A DNA stretch of 16,538 nucleotides from Candidatus Bathyarchaeota archaeon. GTDB taxonomy: Archaea > Thermoproteota > Bathyarchaeia > TCS64. This document shows positions 1-5,206 of the stretch, piece after piece. A program made the translations under genes and the position numbers. The notes under the pieces are model-generated. The model made no database searches, was not told the origin of the DNA, and worked only from the letters and a program-made list of their open reading frames with translations. The DNA lies in NCBI GenBank assembly GCA_003662205.1, contig QMXQ01000014.1, positions 1 through 16,538 of the forward strand, in the 5' to 3' direction. Positions within the stretch are counted from its first letter, which is position 1. Every line of letters begins with the position of its first letter.

Positions 1-623
1 CCGAGGTCGTCCTCGCGATGCACGAGACCACCTCGGACACCAGCATTGTCCTCCACAGGGGGACCAAGGTGAGGAAGTGCCACACGAGCGCCAGGTACGC
101 CTTCCAGTCCGTCAACGCCGACCCCCTCGCGAGGGTCGTGGACGGCCGCGTCGAGATGGTCGCGTCCGAATACAGGCCGCGGGGCGAGGGCGACCTGGAG
201 GTCCGGGACCGCTTCGAGAGGAGGGTGGCGCTGGTCAAGTTCCACCCGGGCTTCGACCCTGGCATCCTCAACTGGCTCCTCGACGAGGGCTACAGGGGCA
301 TCATCCTGGAGGGGTCGGGCCTCGGCCACGTCAGCTCCCGGTGCTACGGGCCGGTGGAGAGGGCGGTGAAGGAGGGCGTCGTGGTGGGGATGGCCTCCCA
401 GTGCATCTGGGGGAGGGTCGACATGAACGTCTACACCACCGGCCGGGAGCTCCTCCGCATGGGCGTCGAGCCCCTCGGCGACATGCTCCCCGAGACCGCC
501 CTCGTCAAGCTGATGTGGGCCCTCGGCGAGGCCGGCGACGCCGAAGGCGCGCTGGAGCTGATGAGGCGGAACATCGCCGGCGAGTACTCGGACAGGACCC
601 TGTACGGGGGGAGGTTCGGCTGA
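1..623 (+). CDS. gatD: Glu-tRNA(Gln) amidotransferase subunit D, 3' part
   Basis: GatD is the asparaginase-like subunit of the archaeal GatDE amidotransferase. It releases ammonia from glutamine, and GatE uses the ammonia to turn Glu-tRNA(Gln) into Gln-tRNA(Gln) in the cytoplasm. The open frame enters at the left edge (first full codon at base 3), so only about the last 207 residues of a protein usually near 430 are present; the N-terminal domain and the nucleophile Thr lie upstream. Visible are HETTSD, then HRGTKVRKCHTS, whose VRK lysine (codon 75-77) matches the catalytic lysine of L-asparaginases, and the family strings EGSGLGHVSSRC and LGDMLPETALVKLMWAL near the end. The TGA stop shares its last base with the gatE ATG, implying coupled translation. 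The window truncates the gene; I see no frameshift. Family identification is secure. Confidence 0.96.
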   Translation, partial: EVVLAMHETTSDTSIVLHRGTKVRKCHTSARYAFQSVNADPLARVVDGRVEMVASEYRPRGEGDLEVRDRFERRVALVKFHPGFDPGILNWLLDEGYRGIILEGSGLGHVSSRCYGPVERAVKEGVVVGMASQCIWGRVDMNVYTTGRELLRMGVEPLGDMLPETALVKLMWALGEAGDAEGALELMRRNIAGEYSDRTLYGGRFG

Positions 624-2533
624 TGGACTACGGGAAGCTCGGCCTCAAGGTCGGCCTGGAGGTCCACCAGGAGCTCGACACGAGGCAGAAGCTGTTCTGC
701 GCCTGCCCGCCCAAGCTCTTCAGGGAGGAGCCGGAGTACACCTTCGTCCGCCGCCTCCGCCCCAGCCAGAGCGAGCTGGGCGAGGTCGACCCCGCCGCCC
801 TCTTCGAGTTCATGCAGGGGAAGACCATCGTCTACGAGGCGAACAGGGAGACCTCCTGCCTGGTGGAGATGGACGAGGAGCCCCCGGGGCCGCTGAACGG
901 GGAGGCCCTGGACATCTGCCTCACCTTCGCCCTGATGGTGGGGTCCCGGCCCGTCGATGAGGTCCACGTGATGCGGAAGACGGTGGTCGACGGCTCCAAC
1001 ACCACCGGCTTCCAGAGGACCTGCGTCGTCTCCCTCGGCGGCTCCGTCGAGGTCGGCGGCAGGCCCTACAGGCTCCAGCAGGTCTGCCTTGAGGAGGACG
1101 CGGCGAGGAAGATCGCGGAGGAGGGGCAGGTCAGCCGCTATCGCATCGACAGGCTCGGCATACCCCTCATCGAGGTGACCACCGCCCCCGACATCCGCTC
1201 CCCCAAGGAGGCGGAGGAGGTCGCCCTCGCCATCGGCCGCATCCTCAGGGCCACGGGCCGGGTCCGGCGGGGGCTGGGGACCATCCGCCAGGACCTGAAC
1301 GTCTCCATCGAGGGCGGCGCCCTCATCGAGATCAAGGGGGTGCAGGACCTCGCCCTCATCTCCAAGGTCGTCGAGTACGAGGCCATGAGGCAGGCCCGCC
1401 TCCTCGACATCGTCTCCGAGCTGAGGGCGCGGGGCGTCGAGCCCTCCGACCTAGCGGAGGAGTACGTCGACGTCTCGGAGGTCTTCGCCTCCACGAGGTG
1501 CCGCATCATCCGGGGCGCCCTCAAGAGGGGGCAGCGCGTCTACGCCCTGAGACTCCCCGGGTTCGCGGGCCTCGTCGGCAGGGAGCTCTGCCCGAACCGG
1601 CGGCTCGGGACTGAGATGGCGGACCGCGCCCGGTTCTGGGGCGGCGTCCGCGGCCTCTTCCACACCGACGAGCTGCCTGGCTACGACATCTCCGCCGAGG
1701 AGGTGCGCGCCCTCAGGGAGAGGGTTGGGGCGTCGGAGGGGGACGCCGTCGTCGTCGTGGCCGATGAGGCCGGGAGGTGTCGGAGGGCCCTCTCCGCCGT
1801 CCTCGATAGGGCGAGGGAGGCCCTAGTCGGCGTCCCGAGCGAGACGAGGGCCGCGGACGCCGACGGCACGACCCACTACACGAGGCCCCGGCCGGGAGCG
1901 GCGCGGATGTACCCCGAGACCGATGTGGTCGCCATCTCCATCACTCCGGATCGCCTTGAGAGGCTGAGGGCGGCGCTGCCCGAGATGCCCGAGGCGAAGC
2001 TCAGACGGCTCAGGTCCGAGTACGGGCTCAACGAGAAGCTCGCGAGGCAGGTCGTCGACTCCGACTACGGCGTGCTCTTCGAGGAGCTGGCGAAGGAGAC
2101 GGGGGCTTCGCCGACCCTCATAGCGGTCACCCTGACCGAGACCTTCAGGAGCCTGGAGAGGGACGGCGTCCAGGTCGGCAGTCTGAGCGACGAGGCGATA
2201 CGCGGCGCCTTCAGGCTCCTGGACGAGGGGCTCGCCGTGAAGGAGTCCCTCCCCGAGATATTCACGTGGCTGGCGGCTCATCCAGAGGCGTCGCCGAGGG
2301 ACGCGGTGAGGGCCCTGGGCCTTGAGCTCCTCCCCCGGGACGAGCTGAGGCGGCTCGTGGAGGCGAAGGTCAGGGAGAAGATGGAGCTGGTCGAGCGGAT
2401 GGGTGAGAGGGCGTTGGGCCCGCTGATGGGCGCGGTCATGAGCGAGGTGCGGGGGAGGGCTCGCGCCGGTGACGTCCAGGCCCTGCTGAGGGAGGTTCTG
2501 AGGACTGCCCTTTCTTCTTTGAGCGGGGAGTAA
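623..2533 (+). CDS. gatE: Glu-tRNA(Gln) amidotransferase subunit E
   Basis: GatE binds Glu-tRNA(Gln), activates its glutamyl carboxylate with ATP and amidates it with ammonia channelled from GatD. The 636-residue product has the normal length for the family. The GatB/E catalytic domain fills about residues 5-275 (GLEVHQELDTRQKLFCACPP at 11-30, RKTVVDGSNTTGFQRT at 118-133, IDRLGIPLIEVTTAPDI at 175-191, GLGTIRQDLNVSI at 217-229). A GAD-type insertion found in GatE but not in bacterial GatB follows at about 280-410, then ARMYPETDV at 427-435, and a helical YqeY-like tail at about 450-636 that contacts the tRNA. I chose the ATG at 623, which overlaps the gatD stop by one base and follows a GGAGGT Shine-Dalgarno sequence. 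The open frame continues upstream of this ATG, but only as an alternative frame of gatD. Confidence 0.97.
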   Translation: MDYGKLGLKVGLEVHQELDTRQKLFCACPPKLFREEPEYTFVRRLRPSQSELGEVDPAALFEFMQGKTIVYEANRETSCLVEMDEEPPGPLNGEALDICLTFALMVGSRPVDEVHVMRKTVVDGSNTTGFQRTCVVSLGGSVEVGGRPYRLQQVCLEEDAARKIAEEGQVSRYRIDRLGIPLIEVTTAPDIRSPKEAEEVALAIGRILRATGRVRRGLGTIRQDLNVSIEGGALIEIKGVQDLALISKVVEYEAMRQARLLDIVSELRARGVEPSDLAEEYVDVSEVFASTRCRIIRGALKRGQRVYALRLPGFAGLVGRELCPNRRLGTEMADRARFWGGVRGLFHTDELPGYDISAEEVRALRERVGASEGDAVVVVADEAGRCRRALSAVLDRAREALVGVPSETRAADADGTTHYTRPRPGAARMYPETDVVAISITPDRLERLRAALPEMPEAKLRRLRSEYGLNEKLARQVVDSDYGVLFEELAKETGASPTLIAVTLTETFRSLERDGVQVGSLSDEAIRGAFRLLDEGLAVKESLPEIFTWLAAHPEASPRDAVRALGLELLPRDELRRLVEAKVREKMELVERMGERALGPLMGAVMSEVRGRARAGDVQALLREVLRTALSSLSGE

Positions 2534-2554
2534 AGTATTATAGGCTGAGGGCTG

Positions 2555-2565
2555 TAATAATTATT
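2555..2565 (+). promoter_or_regulatory. Probable TATA element of the two-gene winged-helix operon
   Basis: The 57 bases between gatE and the next gene are sharply AT-rich against a GC-rich background. TAATAATTATT lies about 26-36 bases before the ATG at 2591, so a start of transcription around 2586 would leave almost no leader. ATTATA at 2538-2543 and TTTAAG at 2568-2573 are alternatives. The assignment rests on position and base composition only. Confidence 0.35.
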
Positions 2566-2590
2566 GGTTTAAGGTTCTGTTGTGGTGGTC

Positions 2591-3031
2591 ATGAGTCGCC
2601 CCCCCTTCCGCCTCCGTGTCAGGATCGGTGAGATGGAAGTGGAGCTGGGCGGAGCGAAGGAGGAGGTCATCTCCACCCTCGACGAGCTCGACGCCATCGT
2701 GGAGAAGGTCTCCGAAGCCTTCAAAATGGAGAACAGGGCCACGGCCCGGAAGACAGAGGCGAAGGCGCGGTCCCAGCCCATCATGTTCCCCCGGATCCCC
2801 CGGACGAGCCAGTGCGGCGAGGCCGTCGTCGCTCTCCTCTCGACGGAGTGGGGCAGGACCCCGCGGACCATCGCGGAGCTGAGGGAGGCGATGGAGGCGA
2901 ACGCCATCTTCTTCCCCAAGACCACCCTCTCAGGCGTCCTTGTCTGGCTCGTGAAGAAGGGGAAGATCAGGCGGTGGAAGGATAAGAAGAGGGGCTACCT
3001 CTACGTCCTCAACGAGGCGGAGGGAAGCTGA
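2591..3031 (+). CDS. Winged-helix protein with conserved N-terminal strand/helix domain (copy 1)
   Basis: This is an uncharacterised 146-residue protein. Residues about 5-45 form a strand-strand-helix module with an acidic helix (pattern L-x-V-x-I-G-x-x-E-V-E-L then EEVISTLDELDAI). A basic, probably flexible linker follows, and the last 75 residues resemble a winged helix (TIAELREAMEA, then TTLSGVLVWLVKKGKIRRW and a KKRGYLYVL wing). The downstream gene repeats the same N-terminal module plus C-terminal winged helix, so the two are diverged tandem paralogues, probably DNA binding and possibly partners. I chose ATG 2591; GTG 2582 in the same frame would add three residues (MVV). Its TGA shares one base with the next ATG. 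There is no signal peptide or membrane segment. The specific function is unknown; regulation or chromatin binding is inference from the fold. Confidence 0.75.
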   Translation: MSRPPFRLRVRIGEMEVELGGAKEEVISTLDELDAIVEKVSEAFKMENRATARKTEAKARSQPIMFPRIPRTSQCGEAVVALLSTEWGRTPRTIAELREAMEANAIFFPKTTLSGVLVWLVKKGKIRRWKDKKRGYLYVLNEAEGS

Positions 3032-3498
3032 TGGCCCGGATCAAGCTCGGAATAAAGACCCCCTTCGGCTCCATCGAGGTGAGCGGCGAGACCCCATCGG
3101 AGGTCCTCGACGCGCTGGAGAGGCTGGACCAGGAGTTCCTCGCCGAGATCAACGAGAGGGTCTCGGCCCTCCTCGCGACCCAGGCGAGGGACGACCTGAA
3201 GGGCATCGTCGACATAGGACGGGACGGCCCCGTCATCGTGACGAAGAAGAGGCTCTCCCACTACGAGGCGATAGGCCTCATCCTCTACAGCATGAAGGAC
3301 CACCAGTCGAGCTCCAGGGAGCTCAAGAGGCGGCTGGCGGCGAGCGGGAAGAAGGTCACCGTCCCCGCCAGGCTCCACGAGATGAGGCGGCGGGGGCACA
3401 TCTTCAAGCCCGTGGAGAAGGCGCCATACTACAAGCTATCGACGAAGGGCGTCAAGTGGATCGAGGAGGAGGTCCTCCCCCAGCTCAAGAAGAAGTAG
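3031..3498 (+). CDS. Winged-helix protein with conserved N-terminal strand/helix domain (copy 2)
   Basis: The 155-residue product has the same design as the preceding protein. An N-terminal module runs over about residues 2-45 (IKLGIKTPFGSIEVSG, then a helix TPSEVLDALERLDQEF), and a winged helix covers about 75-155 (SRELKRRLAASG, the recognition-helix region VPARLHEMRRRGHIF, and the wing KAPYYKLSTKG). The C-terminus is a charged helix ending in lysines. ATG 3031 overlaps the previous TGA by one base and follows GGAGGG, so the pair is one operon. The TAG at 3496-3498 lies four bases from the stop of the opposing winged-helix operon. It is probably a DNA-binding protein; I cannot name its target. 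I do not recognise a characterised family member. Confidence 0.78.
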   Translation: MARIKLGIKTPFGSIEVSGETPSEVLDALERLDQEFLAEINERVSALLATQARDDLKGIVDIGRDGPVIVTKKRLSHYEAIGLILYSMKDHQSSSRELKRRLAASGKKVTVPARLHEMRRRGHIFKPVEKAPYYKLSTKGVKWIEEEVLPQLKKK

Positions 3499-3502
3499 CC
3501 CG

Positions 3503-3820
3503 CTACTTTCTCTGCTTCTCCAGGCGTTCGTGGAGGTCGGCGACCACCAGCAGGAGGCCAAGGAGGACCTGCCTGCTGTCGCAGGTGTAGGCGCCGTCCC
3601 TGAAGCGGGTCCGCTGGATGAGCCCCTTGTCCAGCAGCTTCGCCACGGCCCGCTCCGTCGCCTTAGGCGTCAAGCCTATCTCGCCCGCGATCTCCTTGAT
3701 GGTCATCGCCCTCCCGGTCCCCAGGAGGTGGAACAGGATGGTGAACTGGCTCGGCGCCCGCCTGAGCTTGAGCAGGGCGTCCGTCCTCTCCCTCAACTCC
3801 TCGATCCTCTCTTCGGACAT
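3503..3820 (-). CDS. Small winged-helix protein, array member 5 (last in operon)
   Basis: The 105-residue product is the last gene of the five-gene minus-strand array. A charged N-terminal helix (about residues 1-20) precedes a MarR/ArsR-like winged helix: SQFTILFHLLGTGRAMTIKEI, then AGEIGLTPKATERAVAKLL with the helix-turn-helix at about 41-62, then KGLIQRT and a GAY wing. A C-terminal amphipathic helix (VLLGLLLVVADLHERLEKQ) probably drives dimerisation and contains a leucine-rich stretch too short for a clear membrane segment. The ATG at 3820 is four bases past the stop of member 4 and follows a GGGAGTGA purine tract. It resembles a transcription regulator, and no ligand-binding domain is present. 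Target unknown. Confidence 0.82.
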   Translation of the reverse strand: MSEERIEELRERTDALLKLRRAPSQFTILFHLLGTGRAMTIKEIAGEIGLTPKATERAVAKLLDKGLIQRTRFRDGAYTCDSRQVLLGLLLVVADLHERLEKQRK

Positions 3821-3824
3821 CGAT

Positions 3825-4100
3825 TCACTCCCTCAACTCCCTCTTAATCTCACGGTACAGCTTCATGAGGATATCGTAGGGGGTCAGGTTCGAGACGTAG
3901 CCGTCGGGCGTCGCCGAGACCAGGCCGGCGCTCTTCAGCTCCGTCAGCCTCGCCCGCACGGTGGACGCCTTCTCCCCCACCCCCTCCGCGATCTTCGACG
4001 GCTTCAGGCCGCCCTCCCTGAAGGACAGGTAGCAGAGGACCTTGAAGGCTGAGGTGTCCAGCCTCAGCGCGTCCAGCTCCCTCCCTCCATCCCTCGGCAT
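3825..4100 (-). CDS. Small winged-helix protein, array member 4
   Basis: The 91-residue stand-alone winged helix has the order seen in its neighbours: a short polar N-terminus, TSAFKVLCYLSF (helix 1), LKPSKIAEGVGEKASTVRAR as the helix-turn-helix, LKSAGLVSATPDGYV as the wing, and a terminal helix DILMKLYREIKREL. The terminal helix closely resembles those of members 2 and 3 (ILxxLYxxLE pattern). ATG 4100 is four bases after the stop of member 3 and follows GAGGT with a six-base spacer. The protein is probably a dimeric DNA-binding protein. It is clearly related to the other four array genes by architecture but diverged, so the duplications look old rather than recent. Confidence 0.82.
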   Translation of the reverse strand: MPRDGGRELDALRLDTSAFKVLCYLSFREGGLKPSKIAEGVGEKASTVRARLTELKSAGLVSATPDGYVSNLTPYDILMKLYREIKRELRE

Positions 4101-4104
4101 GGAT

Positions 4105-4362
4105 CTACCTCTCGAAATACTCCCTCAGCAGGGTCACGAGGATGGGGCCCAGCTTGTACCTGTAGACGCCGCGGGAGACCCTGTCGACGAGCCCCTTGTT
4201 GTAGAGGTTGAAGAGGGCGATGTTGACGGCATTCACCGACATGGAGAGCTCCTCGGCGACGGCCTTGGATGACATGGGCTCCCCATGCTCCACCAGGCAG
4301 AGCAGGACCTGGCGCTGGCTCTCCGCCCTCCTAAGCCCCTCCAGCTCGTCGGAACCGACCAA
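4105..4362 (-). CDS. Small winged-helix protein, array member 3
   Basis: The 85-residue winged-helix protein starts at a TTG codon (4362), with GTGAGG about ten bases upstream; no upstream ATG or GTG is in frame, and the first internal ATG (residue 30) would remove helix 1. The order is RRAESQRQVLLCLVEHG (helix 1), PMSSKAVAEELSMSVNAVN as the helix-turn-helix, ALFNLYNKGLVDRVSRGVYR as recognition helix plus wing, and a short terminal helix PILVTLLREYFER. It lies 20 bases after member 2 and four bases before member 4, consistent with one transcript. It is probably a DNA-binding regulator; its target is unknown. Confidence 0.8.
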   Translation of the reverse strand: MVGSDELEGLRRAESQRQVLLCLVEHGEPMSSKAVAEELSMSVNAVNIALFNLYNKGLVDRVSRGVYRYKLGPILVTLLREYFER

Positions 4363-4382
4363 GGCGACCCGGCCTCACAGGG

Positions 4383-4652
4383 CTACCTCTTCTGCTCCAG
4401 GCGCGCGTACAGGTCTGAGATGATGTCTGTGAAGGCGATCTTCGATCTGTAGGCCCCATCCCTCTGCTGGACCACGAACTTCTTCCCGAGCAGAAACCTG
4501 AGGGCGGGGCGCACGGTGCCCCGGGGTATCCCCGTCTCGTCGGCGATCTGACCGGGCAGGCTCGGCCCCTTGAAGGCGAGGTAGACGAGCACCTTGAACC
4601 GGCTCGTGGTCGGCGAGAGATCCCTGACGGCCCTTTCGAGTAGATCCGCCAT
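4383..4652 (-). CDS. Small winged-helix protein, array member 2
   Basis: The 89-residue product begins at ATG 4652, two bases after the stop of member 1. The frame is open further upstream, but that stretch is member 1 in another frame and has no protein-like character. Layout: a short N-terminal helix (MADLLERAVRDLS), TSRFKVLVYLAFKG (helix 1), LPGQIADETGIPRGTVRPAL as the helix-turn-helix, FLLGKKFVVQQRDGAYRSK as the wing, and the terminal helix DIISDLYARLEQKR. The TSxFKVLxYL string is shared with member 4, the clearest residue-level sign that the array arose by duplication. Role inferred as DNA binding. Confidence 0.83.
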   Translation of the reverse strand: MADLLERAVRDLSPTTSRFKVLVYLAFKGPSLPGQIADETGIPRGTVRPALRFLLGKKFVVQQRDGAYRSKIAFTDIISDLYARLEQKR

Positions 4653-4654
4653 CC

Positions 4655-4897
4655 CTACTTCCCCTTCTCCAGGGCCTCTATCCTGTCCATGAGGTGGAGG
4701 ACGATCCCCGGAAGGTTTGGCGCGTAGTTGCCGCGCCCCTCCCGGCTGAGCAGCCCCTCCTCGCACAGCTTCGCGAAGACCGCCTTAACGGAGTTGTACT
4801 TGGCCCCGAGGTGGCCCGCCATCTCCTTCGGCCCCAGGCTCGGATTCCTCAGAAACGCCCTGAAAACCGCCTCGCGGAGAGTATATTCCTCACTCAT
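4655..4897 (-). CDS. Small winged-helix protein, array member 1 (operon leader gene)
   Basis: The 80-residue product is the first gene of the minus-strand array. I chose ATG 4897 over ATG 4912 because GAGGTG sits seven bases before 4897. The winged helix is TLREAVFRAFLRNPSLGPKE then MAGHLGAKYNSVKAVFAKL (helix-turn-helix), followed by the EEGLLSREGRGNYAPN wing and the terminal helix IVLHLMDRIEALEK. It is the shortest member, with almost no N-terminal extension. As the promoter-proximal gene beside the symmetric repeats upstream, it is the best candidate for an autoregulator. That is inference; no ligand domain is visible. Confidence 0.82.
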   Translation of the reverse strand: MSEEYTLREAVFRAFLRNPSLGPKEMAGHLGAKYNSVKAVFAKLCEEGLLSREGRGNYAPNLPGIVLHLMDRIEALEKGK

Positions 4898-4904
4898 GTT
4901 AGTA

Positions 4905-4910
4905 CACCTC
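4905..4910 (-). promoter_or_regulatory. Ribosome binding site deciding the start of array member 1
   Basis: GAGGTG on the minus strand stands seven bases before ATG 4897. It lies inside the extra codons that the alternative ATG 4912 would add, so it favours the shorter product. Confidence 0.6.
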
Positions 4911-4927
4911 ATACTTCGACGAACTTC

Positions 4928-4934
4928 TTATTAA
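4928..4934 (-). promoter_or_regulatory. TATA-like box of the winged-helix array
   Basis: TTAATAA on the minus strand, in an AT-rich stretch with an upstream AAAGT purine run like a BRE, is centred about 22 bases before the GAGGTG site. A competing box, TTTATATA on the minus strand at 5003-5010, matches the archaeal consensus better but would give a leader of roughly 80 bases. Confidence 0.4.
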
Positions 4935-4969
4935 CTTTACTTTTGGTTACAAGACCGACCAGAACGTCC

Positions 4970-4979
4970 CAACATGTTG
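4970..4979. repeat. Perfect 10-base palindrome CAACATGTTG
   Basis: The ten bases read identically on both strands. They lie about 75 bases before the first array ATG, near where transcription from the minus-strand TTTATATA box would begin. A symmetric site of this kind would suit a dimeric winged-helix protein; the binding itself is inference. Confidence 0.5.
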
Positions 4980-4991
4980 CTTTGAGCGTTG

Positions 4992-5034
4992 TAATTTCCG
5001 AGTATATAAATGAACCAGCATTTATCGGAAATTA
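4992..5034. repeat. Inverted repeat with 10-base perfect arms around a TATA box
   Basis: TAATTTCCGA (4992-5001) and TCGGAAATTA (5025-5034) are exact reverse complements. Inside them TAAATG (5007-5012) and CATTTA (5019-5024) also pair, around the loop AACCAG, so a 16-pair stem with a five-base bulge is possible. The spacer carries TATATAAA (5003-5010), which reads TTTATATA on the minus strand. It could be an operator for the neighbouring winged-helix proteins, two half-sites masking a promoter, or an RNA hairpin if transcribed. The symmetry is directly visible; the role is inferred. Confidence 0.7.
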
Positions 5035-5054
5035 TGCTCGAAGGTACCAGAGGA

Positions 5055-5063
5055 TTTAAATAT
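5055..5063 (+). promoter_or_regulatory. Probable TATA box of nurA-herA
   Basis: TTTAAATAT follows AGAGGA, a BRE-like purine run. Initiation about 26 bases downstream, near 5085, would give a leader of roughly 120 bases before the nurA ATG at 5204. Confidence 0.5.
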
Positions 5064-5099
5064 CTAAGAAAGGAAGTGTTGTATGTAAGCCGTTCTAGA

Positions 5100-5206
5100 G
5101 GCGAGGCCAAGTGCAAACTTACCGCCAGAGACCCGGGGGCGCCCAGATCCCGAGCGAGGTCCCAGCGCCCCATCCAAACCTCTGCCTCGCCATCAGGAAC
5201 CTGATG
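5100..5206 (+). ncRNA. Candidate structured leader RNA upstream of nurA
   Basis: Four helices nest without conflict. GGCGAGGC (5100-5107) pairs with GCCTCGCC (5184-5191). AAGT/ACTT (5109-5112 with 5117-5120) closes a GCAA tetraloop. GGGGCGC (5136-5142) pairs with GCGCCCC (5165-5171). CATCAG/CTGATG (5191-5196 with 5201-5206) closes on GAAC and places the nurA ATG in its 3' strand. The first and last helices share only base 5191. This could be a regulatory leader or a small RNA processed from it. It lacks tRNA features (no T-loop TTCRA, no D-arm). GC-rich sequence pairs easily by chance, so confidence is modest; covariation in relatives would decide. Confidence 0.3.

Larger units (their letters stand above)
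4898..5203. other. Divergent regulatory region between the winged-helix array and nurA-herA
   Basis: These 306 bases hold no convincing protein gene. From left to right: the array ribosome site and TATA-like box, the palindrome CAACATGTTG, an inverted repeat enclosing TATATAAA, a second plus-strand TATA box at 5055-5063, and a GC-rich leader able to fold into several helices before the nurA ATG. The left 200 bases are far richer in A and T than the surroundings. The in-frame extension of nurA back to GTG 5111 adds 31 proline-rich residues unlike any NurA I know and ends at a TAG (5096-5098), so I treat it as untranslated. Confidence 0.6.

Noticed and set aside
77..622. Long plus-strand open frame running upstream of the gatE ATG
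   Set aside because: It is gatD read in another frame: arginine-, glycine- and proline-rich with no family similarity, whereas the gatD frame reads as a recognisable asparaginase-like protein.
2591..4897. Toxin-antitoxin or defence island explanation for the small-gene cluster
   Set aside because: All seven products look like DNA-binding winged helices; no toxin, nuclease, membrane effector or mobile-element gene is among them.
3530..5059. Several plus-strand open frames opposite the winged-helix array
   Set aside because: Their products show no recognisable fold, and the minus-strand frames have ribosome sites, tight spacing and a shared winged-helix plan.
5100..5191. tRNA gene in the nurA leader (7-pair acceptor-like ends GCGAGGC/GCCTCGC)
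   Set aside because: No T-arm with TTCRA, no D-arm and no anticodon stem can be placed between the ends.
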